Shown here in pieces: positions 1 to 6,306 of a stretch of 9,876 nt of DNA; position 1 is the stretch's first letter, and every line of letters begins with the position of its first letter. The stretch covers positions 4,990-14,865 of the forward strand of contig CAJUCB010000049.1 in assembly GCA_910584805.1 (NCBI GenBank). The letters are read 5' to 3'. The notes below the pieces were generated by a model. That model was not told where the DNA came from. It saw only the letters and a list, made by a program, of their open reading frames with translations, and did no database searches. Source of the stretch: an uncultured Oscillospiraceae bacterium (lineage in GTDB: Bacteria; Bacillota; Clostridia; Oscillospirales; Oscillospiraceae). A program made the position numbers and the translations under genes.

Positions 1-123
1 GAAATCGAAGGTTTGCAGGGGGGCGCCGCTGCGGCGGGAAAGCTCCTGGGCGATGCGGGTGACCAGGGTTTTTGTGGTGTCCGTGGCGCTGAAATAGGCG
101 GCCCAGACGGTGTTGACGTTCAT
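1..123 (-). CDS. Flavodoxin-like / EFR1-type ferredoxin-flavodoxin protein, N-terminal fragment
   Basis: This is the first 41 codons of a minus-strand gene that runs off the left edge, in frame to base 1. The start is the ATG at 123-121, preceded by a GGAAAGGAG ribosome site 8 bases upstream. The peptide begins MNVNTVWAAYFSATDTTKTL. A beta strand followed by an S-x-T-x-T-T loop resembles the phosphate-binding loop of flavodoxin folds, and of the flavodoxin-plus-4Fe-4S proteins common in Clostridia (the EFR1 family). The usual Gly of the T-G-x-T loop is Asp here. Such proteins bind FMN and act in cytosolic electron transfer. The ferredoxin half, if present, lies outside the window, so the exact family is unsettled. 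Confidence 0.6.
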   Translation of the reverse strand, partial: MNVNTVWAAYFSATDTTKTLVTRIAQELSRRSGAPLQTFDF

Positions 124-154
124 AGCGGGGGCTCCTTTCCGTCGGTTTTCTGCT

Positions 155-183
155 ATTATGACAGAGATCAAGGGAGAAGTAAA
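155..183 (-). promoter_or_regulatory. Promoter of the minus-strand flavodoxin-like gene
   Basis: Read on the minus strand there is a -35-like TTTACT (183-178), a 17-base spacer and a -10 CATAAT (160-155). A TG lies one base before the -10, giving an extended -10. The expected transcription start is near 148, about 25 bases before the start codon. Called from sequence match only. Confidence 0.55.
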
Positions 184-210
184 GTACTTGGAAATCCAGA
201 GTGGGGAAGG

Positions 211-224
211 AAACCCATGGGTTT
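211..224. repeat. 14-bp perfect palindrome between divergent promoters
   Basis: AAACCCATGGGTTT is a perfect palindrome lying between the -35 boxes of the two divergent promoters (178-183 and 249-254). A short T-rich stretch follows it at 221-236. The position suits an operator for either or both units. A weak plus-strand terminator is the alternative, but the stem would be only 5 bp. No regulator is identified. Confidence 0.35.
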
Positions 225-248
225 TCTATTTTTTTGTGCAGCTCGCAG

Positions 249-277
249 TTGATTTTTTTGCAGGAGTTCCATATAAT
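249..277 (+). promoter_or_regulatory. Sigma-A-type promoter of the vanW-like gene
   Basis: TTGATT (249-254), a 17-base spacer and a perfect TATAAT (272-277) make a near-consensus housekeeping promoter. The predicted transcript starts near 284, leaving a leader of about 56 bases before the ATG at 340. It drives the VanW-domain gene and probably the membrane protein gene behind it. Confidence 0.75.
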
Positions 278-339
278 ATAACCTAAAATGACTGCCTTGT
301 CGAAGGAAGGAATATTTTGGAAAGAAGAGAGGGGCCTAT

Positions 340-2061
340 ATGGAAGAGTCCAATAAGACCAAAAAGCTGTCCCTGGGGAAGAAAAAGGCGCTGGTGCTGG
401 GCGTGGCGGTGGCCTCGGCCCTGCTGGTGAGCTATGTGGCCCTGTGCGCTGTGGGCGGCGGGGACGCCATCTACCCCAATGTGAGCGTACAGGGGGTATC
501 CGTAGGGGGCATGAGCCGGGCAGAAGCGGAGCGGGTGGTGACCCAGGCCGTGGAAGCCCAAACCCCGGAGCAGGACCGGGGGGTCAAGTTTGAAGTGGCC
601 ACCCAGGACGGGAAGTCCACCCAGGTCCAGGTCCCCCTGGCCAGCGTGAGCACCGACTGTGCCGCCACGGCCTCCAAGGCGTGGAGCCTGGGCAACGACA
701 GTGCCTTTGCCGCCCGGGGGGGCATCTACCTCAAGTGCCTCATCTCCGGGGCGGAGATCATCCCCGCCTATGGGGAGAGCGACGCGTTGGAGAAGATTTT
801 GGACGAGATGGACGCGGCTGTGGGACAGGAGGCGGTGCAGAGCACATGGGAGCTGGGGGAGACCAGCCTCAAGGTGACCAAGGGCGTCCCCGGCAACCTG
901 CTGGACCGGGAGAGCCTGCGCAGCGAGATTTTCCAGCGTATGGGCCGGGGGGAAGTGGTGGCCCTGGGGGAGGAGGCCCCCCAGTTCACCGTGACCTTAG
1001 CCCAGACCCTGCCCCAGGAGCTGAATTTCAACGATGTCCTGGGCCAGGTGGAAACCCAGGTCCAAGAGGCCGTGTTTGACAAGGCGGCCAAGCGCTTCCA
1101 GCAGGAGAGCCCTGGTATCTCCTTCGATGCCCAGGCTGCCCAGGCCACCTTTGATGAGCTGGACTGGGGCAAGAGCGCAGAGATTCCCTTGATTATCACC
1201 CAGCCCCAGCAAACGGTGAAGGACTTAGAGCCCTACCTCTACCAGGATGTCCTGGGGAGCTGCACCAGCAATATCGCCGGTTCGGAAAACCGGGTGAAGA
1301 ACATCGCTCTGGCAGCCCAGCTCTTCAATGGCAAGGTGCTCATGCCAGGGGAGGAGTTCGCCTACAACGAGGTGGTGGGACGGCGCACCAGCGCCCGTGG
1401 CTTCTTGCCTGCCCCTGCCTATGTCTCTGGGGAGACCGTCCAGGAGACCGGCGGCGGCATCTGCCAGGGGTCCTCCACCATCTACCTGGCCACCCTCCGG
1501 GCCAATTTGGAGATTGTGGAGCGCTATAACCACGGCTATATCACCAGCTATGTCCCCCACGGGATGGACGCCACGGTGTACTATGGCTCCAAGGACTTCC
1601 GGTTCCGGAACAACACCCCCTTCCCCCTGAAGGTGGTGGGCAGCGTGTCCGGGCGGACCTTGACGGTGAACATCATGGGCACCAAGAGCGACAACATCAC
1701 CGTGGAGATGACCAACGAGACGGTGGGCACCACGGGGTACAAGACCGTTTACAAGGTGGGCAGCGGCCTGGGGGCTGGGGCTACCAAGGTCAGTGTCACC
1801 CCCTACACGGGCTATACCATCCGCACCTACCGCAACCTCTATGAGAACGGGAAGCTGATTAGCTCCAACTTGGAGGCAACCAGTGTCTACCGGCCCCGGG
1901 ACCAGGTGGTGCTGGTGAGCCCTGCCGACGCCTATAAATATGGTATCCCCGGCTACTCTGCCCCCGCGCCCAAGCCGGACCCTGCACCCGACCCCACGCC
2001 GGCACCGAACCCGACACCGGCTCCGGACCCTGCGCCGGAGAACCCGGACGCGGCGGAATAA
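340..2061 (+). CDS. VanW family protein with YoaR-like N-terminal region (membrane-anchored envelope protein)
   Basis: A 573-residue envelope protein. A basic N-terminus (KKLSLGKKK) and one hydrophobic segment at about 17-38 suggest a single membrane anchor with the rest outside the cell. Residues 44-65 (IYPNVSVQGVSVGGMSRAEA) are the typical opening of YoaR-like proteins, and about 78-300 fits the YoaR/PG_binding_4-like region. The VanW domain is at about 318-447, with GGGICQGSST at 371-380 and SYVPHGMDATV at 403-413. A G5-like beta region follows at about 450-525. The tail (541-570) is a Pro/Asp/Ala repeat that may span the wall. VanW was named from vancomycin-resistance clusters, but its biochemical role is unknown and no van genes are seen here. 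The start fits AGAGGGG five bases upstream. The stop is 16 bp before the next gene. The family call is firm; the function is not. Confidence 0.9.
   Translation: MEESNKTKKLSLGKKKALVLGVAVASALLVSYVALCAVGGGDAIYPNVSVQGVSVGGMSRAEAERVVTQAVEAQTPEQDRGVKFEVATQDGKSTQVQVPLASVSTDCAATASKAWSLGNDSAFAARGGIYLKCLISGAEIIPAYGESDALEKILDEMDAAVGQEAVQSTWELGETSLKVTKGVPGNLLDRESLRSEIFQRMGRGEVVALGEEAPQFTVTLAQTLPQELNFNDVLGQVETQVQEAVFDKAAKRFQQESPGISFDAQAAQATFDELDWGKSAEIPLIITQPQQTVKDLEPYLYQDVLGSCTSNIAGSENRVKNIALAAQLFNGKVLMPGEEFAYNEVVGRRTSARGFLPAPAYVSGETVQETGGGICQGSSTIYLATLRANLEIVERYNHGYITSYVPHGMDATVYYGSKDFRFRNNTPFPLKVVGSVSGRTLTVNIMGTKSDNITVEMTNETVGTTGYKTVYKVGSGLGAGATKVSVTPYTGYTIRTYRNLYENGKLISSNLEATSVYRPRDQVVLVSPADAYKYGIPGYSAPAPKPDPAPDPTPAPNPTPAPDPAPENPDAAE
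1960..2049 (+). repeat. Pro/Asp-rich low-complexity coding repeat (VanW protein tail)
   Basis: Codons 541-570 encode alternating Pro-x residues in loose four-to-six-residue units (PDPAPDPTPAPNPTPAPDP). At DNA level they are imperfect short direct repeats rich in CCG/CCC and GAC/GCC codons. Such tracts often serve as extended wall-spanning spacers and can vary in length between strains by slippage. Confidence 0.7.
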
Positions 2062-2077
2062 GAAAGGGAACTTTATC

Positions 2078-2986
2078 ATGATACAATTACCCCGACGGCG
2101 GGAGATCAAACAGCAGGCCAGGCGGTGGATGATCCACCCCATGTGCCTGCGGGTGACGGTCTTTTTTGTGTGTATCCAGTTGGCTCTGTTTGGGGTCCAG
2201 GTGCTCCTGGGGGCCATCCCGAGCTATGGGATGGCGGACTTGAGCAAGTACGGCGACACCGCCAGCGGCCTCTACTTCTATGAGGAGGGCTTCAGCCTCA
2301 TCTTCCGCATGGACCTGACAGGGATGGTGCTGGCCGTCCCCCTGTCCTATCAGCAGCTAATCCTGGCGGCTGTGTGCGGCGTGGTCTGCTTCCTGATCCT
2401 GTCACCCCTGCGCATGGGGGCCATGGAGCAGTATTGGAACGTGTTCCGGGGCGGACAGGTAGGGGTGAACCGCATCCTATACTGGCTCAGCCAGCCCCTG
2501 CGCTGGGGGAAAGCCCTGGTGGTGGAATTTCTCCTGCAAGTGGTGGTGCGCGTTGTGGGGCTCGTCGCCATGGTCCCCAGCCTCTATTGCATCTATCGCT
2601 TCTATCAGATCACACCCTCAATGGACAGCTATAGTTCCGCCAGCACCCTCTACCAGCTCAGTGGTTCGCTGCTGTTTTTCCTGGCGGTTCTGTTTACATT
2701 CTGGTTCCATTGTACCCTCCTGCCCCTGCGCTACTGCCTGGCGGCCCATCCAGAATACAGCCTGGGGCAGGTGTTCCGGCGGGGAATGGCCAGTGTCCAG
2801 GGTCTGCGCAAGGCGTTCTTTGGCTTGCGTTCCTCCTACCTGCTGTGGTTCGTGTTCTCCTACCTGACCCACAATGCCATGGACTTTTTCGTCCTGCCCT
2901 ATAGCTCTCTGGGGAGCATGCTCTTCCTTCAGGAGTCCGCCCGGGCGAAGCAGCAGGCGGTGGAGTCCCAGGATATCGCCCTCTAG
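2078..2986 (+). CDS. Polytopic integral membrane protein, possibly DUF975-like
   Basis: A 302-residue membrane protein. The ATG at 2078 was chosen because AGAAAGGGAA lies about 7 bases upstream and the protein then begins MIQLPRRREIKQQARRW. The open frame runs further upstream, but that part overlaps vanW and is Pro/Arg/Thr-rich out-of-frame sequence. Likely membrane segments are at about 25-46, 88-112, 144-174, 194-221 and 248-285 (perhaps two). The basic N-terminus and the C-terminal region (about 228-285: a Ser-Leu ... Arg-Arg-Gly-Met ... Gly-Leu-Arg-Lys-Ala-Phe pattern, then a Trp-containing membrane span) remind me of the clostridial DUF975 membrane family, but this is a remote resemblance. 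No catalytic motif is visible. It sits 16 bp behind the VanW gene and in front of a strong terminator, so the two are probably co-transcribed. Function unknown. Confidence 0.8.
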   Translation: MIQLPRRREIKQQARRWMIHPMCLRVTVFFVCIQLALFGVQVLLGAIPSYGMADLSKYGDTASGLYFYEEGFSLIFRMDLTGMVLAVPLSYQQLILAAVCGVVCFLILSPLRMGAMEQYWNVFRGGQVGVNRILYWLSQPLRWGKALVVEFLLQVVVRVVGLVAMVPSLYCIYRFYQITPSMDSYSSASTLYQLSGSLLFFLAVLFTFWFHCTLLPLRYCLAAHPEYSLGQVFRRGMASVQGLRKAFFGLRSSYLLWFVFSYLTHNAMDFFVLPYSSLGSMLFLQESARAKQQAVESQDIAL

Positions 2987-2996
2987 CTTTGACTGC

Positions 2997-3045
2997 AAAA
3001 AATCCGTTCTTTCAGTACATTACGTACCGAAAGAACGGATTTTTT
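2997..3045. terminator. Bidirectional rho-independent terminator between convergent units
   Basis: A perfect 17-bp inverted repeat: AAAAAATCCGTTCTTTC (2997-3013) and its complement (3029-3045). One A/C mismatch follows, then four further pairs (GTAC with GTAC) around a 5-base ATTAC loop. The plus strand ends in six T and the minus strand likewise, so the hairpin can stop transcripts from the vanW unit and from the chr unit. Its last base is the first base of the chrA2 stop codon (3045-3047). Confidence 0.9.
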
Positions 3046-3599
3046 CAAACCATCTGAAACACGATGCCCACCGCCGCCGCGATGGCCACAAAGGCCACCG
3101 ACGGCAGCTTCTTCACCTTGGGCAGGTTCATAGCCACTAGCAGCCCCACCGCCAGGGCGATGGAACCCCAGTGGAGGGTCAGGCTGCCGTCCCAGGTGAA
3201 CAGGGACACCGCGCACACGGAAAAGGCCGCCGCCGCGATGAGCCCCACCGAGGCCGGACGCAGGGCATAAAACAGCCCCTGGATCTTGGGGTTTTTCCAC
3301 AAGGTACTCAGCAGCCGGGACACCAGGAGGATAATCACCACCGCCGGTGTCACCAGCCCCAGCACCGCCACAATCCCACCGGGGACCCCGGCGGTGGCGT
3401 AGCCCACATAGGTGGCCATATTCACCCCAATGGGGCCGGGGGTGGCTTCGGAGACGGCGATCATGTTGGCCAGGTCTGCGGCGGAAAACCAGCCCGTCCG
3501 GGCGGAGAGGTCAAAGAGGAAGGGCACCGTGGCCATCCCCCCGCCCATGGAGAACAGGCCCACCAGGAGGAAGGACCAGTAGAGTTCCAAGAAAATCAT
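3045..3599 (-). CDS. chrA: Chromate transporter family protein, second half of a split pair
   Basis: A 184-residue membrane protein of the CHR family (Chromate_transp domain), single-domain short form. The family signatures are clear: SMGGGMATVPFL at 17-28 and TPGPIGVNMATYVGYATAGVPGG at about 53-75, followed by hydrophobic segments at about 76-98, 118-132 and 143-184. The ATG overlaps the previous gene's TGA by four bases (ATGA, 3599-3596), and AAGGAGG lies 7 bases upstream inside that gene. Short CHR proteins are usually encoded as adjacent pairs thought to work together, as with the B. subtilis pair ywrB/ywrA. Known members export chromate by exchange, possibly with sulfate, but many homologues have no tested substrate. 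The link to a dipeptidase and its regulator makes another anion plausible here. The family call is firm; the substrate is open. Confidence 0.93.
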   Translation of the reverse strand: MIFLELYWSFLLVGLFSMGGGMATVPFLFDLSARTGWFSAADLANMIAVSEATPGPIGVNMATYVGYATAGVPGGIVAVLGLVTPAVVIILLVSRLLSTLWKNPKIQGLFYALRPASVGLIAAAAFSVCAVSLFTWDGSLTLHWGSIALAVGLLVAMNLPKVKKLPSVAFVAIAAAVGIVFQMV

Positions 3600-4141
3600 G
3601 TACGCCCCTCCTTCCGCAGGCGCTGGAGCCCCAGGCCAAAGGCCCCGGCAGCCAGCACCAGCAGGGCGGGGGAGATGCCCACAAAGGCGGCCAGGAGAAA
3701 GACGGTCAGAAATACCAGGAAGGTGGGCAGGTCCAGGACGGCCTTGCTGTAGAGCCGTATGGTGCTGTTGATAATCAGGGCGCAGACGCAGGCCCGCACA
3801 CCGGCCAGGGCGTGCTGCACCCAGGGGTTTTCCGCAAAGGTCCAGAAGAATGCGGCAATCACCAGCACAATCACCAACGGAGGGGCCAGGATGCCCAGGG
3901 TGGCTGCCAGGGCACCGGGGATGCCCTTGGTGCGGTAGCCGCAGAAGGTGGCGGTGTTTACGGAGATCACCCCCGGCGTACACTGGGCCACGGCGTTTAG
4001 GTCCAAGAGTTCCTCCTCTGTGAGCCACCCTTTCTTTTCCACCAGCTCCCGCTGGAAGAAGGGGAGCATGGCATAGCCGCCGCCAAAGCAGCTGGCGCTG
4101 ATCCGGGCGAAGGAGAGGAAGAGGTCTTTGTTTTTGGTCAT
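3596..4141 (-). CDS. chrA: Chromate transporter family protein, first half of a split pair
   Basis: A 181-residue single-domain CHR-family membrane protein. The signatures are FGGGYAMLPFFQRE at 19-32 and CTPGVISVNTATFCGYRTKG at 54-73, with hydrophobic segments at about 76-101, 109-125 and 138-174. A basic tail (LQRLRKEGRT) ends the protein. The ATG at 4141-4139 is preceded by AAGGAGGG (4153-4146), which lies wholly in the 17-bp gap after the dipeptidase gene. It is paired by a 4-bp overlap with the second CHR gene, which suggests translational coupling and a 1:1 heterodimer in the membrane. The two halves resemble each other in layout (GGG motif, then TPG-x-I-x-VN-x-AT), as expected for the duplicated halves of long ChrA proteins. 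Substrate unknown. Confidence 0.93.
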   Translation of the reverse strand: MTKNKDLFLSFARISASCFGGGYAMLPFFQRELVEKKGWLTEEELLDLNAVAQCTPGVISVNTATFCGYRTKGIPGALAATLGILAPPLVIVLVIAAFFWTFAENPWVQHALAGVRACVCALIINSTIRLYSKAVLDLPTFLVFLTVFLLAAFVGISPALLVLAAGAFGLGLQRLRKEGRT

Positions 4142-4158
4142 GGGTCCCTCCTTGCCCC

Positions 4159-5559
4159 TTAGGAGCAGAGGTCAATGATGACTTGGGTGAATATCTTGGC
4201 GGCGGTGAGCAGATCGGCCACGTTCACCCGTTCGTCGGGGCCGTGGAGGTTGGACACGAAGCCCGGCATGCTGGCCCCAAAGGCCACCCCGCCGGGGATG
4301 TCGTGGACGTAGGTGCCGCCGCCGATGGCAATGCACTGGCTCTTTCTGCCGCTGTATTGCTCATAGCATTTGGCCAGGATGCCCAGGAAGGGGGTGTCGG
4401 CGCTGACGTGGTGGGGGGATTCCAGCGCCCCCTTGATGGTAAAGCCTGCCTGGGTCATGGCGGCTTCCGTGACCTGGCAGATGGTCGCCTCTGTCCCGCA
4501 CAGGGGGGTACGGCTGTCAAACCGGGCCTCAAAACCGGTTTCGTTGAGGTTCAGCAGGGTGAAGGCCAGGCTCAGGTGGCCGGAGAGTTCATCCCGCTGG
4601 GCAATGCCCAGGGCCTGGCCGGTGAAGTCCCCGTGGGGGAACAGCCGGTTTAAGTTGTGGATGGCCTGGGTGGAGGGGCAGGGGGCCAGGGGCAGGGCAC
4701 ACAGAAGGGTGAGCAGGGCGGTCTGGGCATTGTGGCCCTCCTCCGGGGTGGAGCCGTGGGCGTTCTGCCCGGCACAGTGGATGTGCAGGGCCCCGTTTTG
4801 AGGGGTGAGGGTGAAGCGGATCTCTGGTTCGAGCCCCAGGCCGTCAATGGCCTGCTGGACAGCGGCCTCCTCCAAGCCCAGGAGGGTGGCCCGGGCCATG
4901 GGGGGCACCATGTTCAGCCGGGGGCCCCCAGTGATGGAGGTCACCCGGGGGAGGGCCTCCTCTATCGGCCAGGCGGCGGAGAAGGTGGGCTGGTAGTGGC
5001 CCTTCTCAATGTTGATGATGGGGAAGTCCGCGTCGGGGGAGATGGTGTAGGGGGCGTAGGGGTGGCGGTCATAGTACCAGCGGATGTCCCGGAAGCCCGT
5101 CTCCTCGTCGGTGCCCAGGATCAGGCGTACCCCCTGTTTTAAGGGGACCTCCAAGTCCTTCACGGCCTTCATGGCCATGAGGGCCGCCACCAGGGGGCCC
5201 TTGTCGTCGTCGGTGCCCCGGCCGTAGAGAAGGCCGTCCACCAGCTTGGGGGTGAAGGCGTCGGTGACGGTCCAGCCCTCCCCGGCGGGGACCACGTCTA
5301 GGTGGCCCAGGATGTGCAGGGCGATGTCCGGGCCCCCCAGGTCCACGGTGCCCACATAGCCTTCCAGGTTTTTGCCCGGCAGGCCCCACTGGCGGGACAG
5401 GTCCAAAAATTCCTCTAAGGCAGCGGCGGGGCCAGGGCCAAAGGGCTGACCAGGCTGGGTGTCCCCCAGGGTGCTGTCGATGCGCACCAGGCGGGACACA
5501 GCCTCTACCAACTGCCCCTCCCGGCCGGAAAAATACTGCTCAATGCGTGCTTGATCCAC
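4159..5559 (-). CDS. pepV: M20 family dipeptidase, PepV/Sapep type (Mn/Zn-dependent)
   Basis: A 466-residue cytosolic metallopeptidase, close to PepV's usual length of about 470. The di-metal site can be read off: H86 and D88 in HLDVVPAGEGW, the bridging Asp in GRGTDDDKGP (113-122), the general base E152 and ligand E153 in GTDEETG, D176 in SPDADFP, and H439 in LHGPDE. H268 in NAHGSTPEEG is in the inserted lid domain and matches the PepV transition-state His. GGGTYVHDI (413-421) is also typical. The family removes N-terminal residues from dipeptides, including beta-Ala or D-amino-acid forms in some members. The start is a GTG (5559-5557) directly after the TGA of the regulator gene, with AGGAGG at 5573-5568, 8 bases upstream. 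It lies in an operon with the regulator before it and the CHR pair after it. Confidence 0.93.
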   Translation of the reverse strand: MDQARIEQYFSGREGQLVEAVSRLVRIDSTLGDTQPGQPFGPGPAAALEEFLDLSRQWGLPGKNLEGYVGTVDLGGPDIALHILGHLDVVPAGEGWTVTDAFTPKLVDGLLYGRGTDDDKGPLVAALMAMKAVKDLEVPLKQGVRLILGTDEETGFRDIRWYYDRHPYAPYTISPDADFPIINIEKGHYQPTFSAAWPIEEALPRVTSITGGPRLNMVPPMARATLLGLEEAAVQQAIDGLGLEPEIRFTLTPQNGALHIHCAGQNAHGSTPEEGHNAQTALLTLLCALPLAPCPSTQAIHNLNRLFPHGDFTGQALGIAQRDELSGHLSLAFTLLNLNETGFEARFDSRTPLCGTEATICQVTEAAMTQAGFTIKGALESPHHVSADTPFLGILAKCYEQYSGRKSQCIAIGGGTYVHDIPGGVAFGASMPGFVSNLHGPDERVNVADLLTAAKIFTQVIIDLCS

Positions 5560-6192
5560 TCAGTTTTCCTCCTTTTGCTCTTTGGCGGCCACCTCGTCCA
5601 GGTATTTGTACACGGTGTAGCGGGAGACCCCCAGGTGGTTGGCCACATAGGGCACCGCCCGGCGGTAGGAAAAGGCATCCATACTCTTGAGCTGCTCAAT
5701 CACCCGCAGGCGGTCGGCCTTGTTCATCTCCCGGATGGGCTTGCCCACCCGGAGGATGGCGGCATCGAAGAGCTCCCCGATGCCTGCGTCCCGGCTGCGG
5801 TAGAGGGCGCTGTGGAAGTCTACCTCTGTGTGCATCAGGTCCAGGAGCACCCGGTTGGCATAGGTCAGGGGGGTGAAGTCGTAGTTGATGCCCAAGCCCA
5901 GGTGGTAGTCCTCCCCCTTGATGGAGAAGGTGGAGCTTTTGGTCTGCTGCCCGCTGGGGGTCACGGCCAGGAGATTGATCACGTCGGAGTCCAGATACAG
6001 GTCCTGTTCCACGCCGGTGACATCCAGGGTGGAGCCCACCTCCCGCCCAGAGACGTGGCCGTTGTAGATGGCCAGGATGGGATGGAGGGGGTCGGCCAGG
6101 TCGTTGATGACGGTCTCGCAGTTGGTGCCGAACATCTCGGCGATCCCCCGGGCCAGACGGTCCAGCATTTCAAATGCTTCTTGCCGGGTCAT
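5560..6192 (-). CDS. YheO/DauR-type transcriptional regulator (PAS-like domain plus HTH)
   Basis: A 210-residue DNA-binding regulator. Residues about 6-115 form a YheO-like PAS_6 domain (FGTNCETVINDLADPLHPILAI, then SGREVGSTLD), which in this family is thought to sense a small ligand. Residues about 145-205 form the HTH_22 region, with the helix-turn-helix at about 176-200 (RRAVPYVANHLGVSRYTVYK). The DauR relative in Pseudomonas controls D-arginine breakdown, so an amino-acid or peptide-derived signal is a reasonable guess. The start is the ATG at 6192-6190 with AGAGGTGAT six bases upstream. A GTG at 6201 lies inside that ribosome site and is rejected. The stop abuts the dipeptidase GTG with no gap. 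It is the first gene of the four-gene unit and probably controls it. Confidence 0.9.
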   Translation of the reverse strand: MTRQEAFEMLDRLARGIAEMFGTNCETVINDLADPLHPILAIYNGHVSGREVGSTLDVTGVEQDLYLDSDVINLLAVTPSGQQTKSSTFSIKGEDYHLGLGINYDFTPLTYANRVLLDLMHTEVDFHSALYRSRDAGIGELFDAAILRVGKPIREMNKADRLRVIEQLKSMDAFSYRRAVPYVANHLGVSRYTVYKYLDEVAAKEQKEEN

Positions 6193-6196
6193 TGTA

Positions 6197-6205
6197 ATCA
6201 CCTCT
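6197..6205 (-). promoter_or_regulatory. Ribosome binding site that fixes the regulator start
   Basis: AGAGGTGAT on the minus strand is a strong match to the 16S rRNA tail and lies a few bases before the ATG at 6192. The longer frame would start at a GTG inside this site, so the shorter start is preferred. Confidence 0.75.
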
Positions 6206-6225
6206 ATATAGTGTGTAGATTGGGT

Positions 6226-6245
6226 GGATCCTATGTTGATGATCC
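6226..6245. repeat. Short inverted repeat upstream of the regulator operon
   Basis: GGATC (6226-6230) and GATCC (6241-6245) face each other across 10 bases, between the secG terminator and the regulator gene. This is a possible operator for autoregulation. Arms of 5 bp are short enough to arise by chance. I see no convincing -10/-35 pair for the operon nearby. TTGTAA at 6259-6254 could be a -35, but no good -10 follows. Confidence 0.25.
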
Positions 6246-6257
6246 GTTGGTTTTTAC

Positions 6258-6292
6258 AAAATAACTGCCCCTCCGGGAAGGAAGGGGCAGTT
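6258..6292 (-). terminator. Rho-independent terminator of secG
   Basis: On the minus strand, AACTGCCCCT (6292-6283) pairs perfectly over 10 bp with AGGGGCAGTT (6272-6263), with two more G-C pairs past a one-base bulge. TTATTTT follows the right arm. It lies 15 bases past the secG stop and separates secG from the regulator operon. The T-tract is interrupted by one A, so some read-through is possible. Confidence 0.8.
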
Positions 6293-6306
6293 TGGAGGGG
6301 GTGCGG

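Noticed and set aside
1940..2077. An N-terminal extension of the membrane protein starting at 1940
   Set aside because: It overlaps the vanW tail, reads as Pro/Arg/Thr repeats out of frame, and the ATG at 2078 has a proper ribosome site.
1225..2217. A 330-codon minus-strand open frame
   Set aside because: It lies antisense to the vanW-like gene, has low-complexity His/Gly/Arg-rich composition and no family signature. It is a shadow of high-GC coding sequence.
3045..4175. A 376-codon minus-strand open frame that looks like a fused long ChrA
   Set aside because: Only the part from 3599 down encodes CHR sequence. The upstream part is Arg/Pro/Gly-rich out-of-frame sequence over the first CHR gene, which has its own frame with the conserved motifs and its own ribosome site.
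6193..6201. GTG at 6201 as the start of the PAS-HTH regulator
   Set aside because: The GTG lies inside the AGAGGTGAT ribosome site that serves the ATG at 6192.
5551..6264. A 237-codon plus-strand open frame
   Set aside because: It is antisense to the regulator gene, with Val/His/Gly-rich sequence and no recognisable domain.
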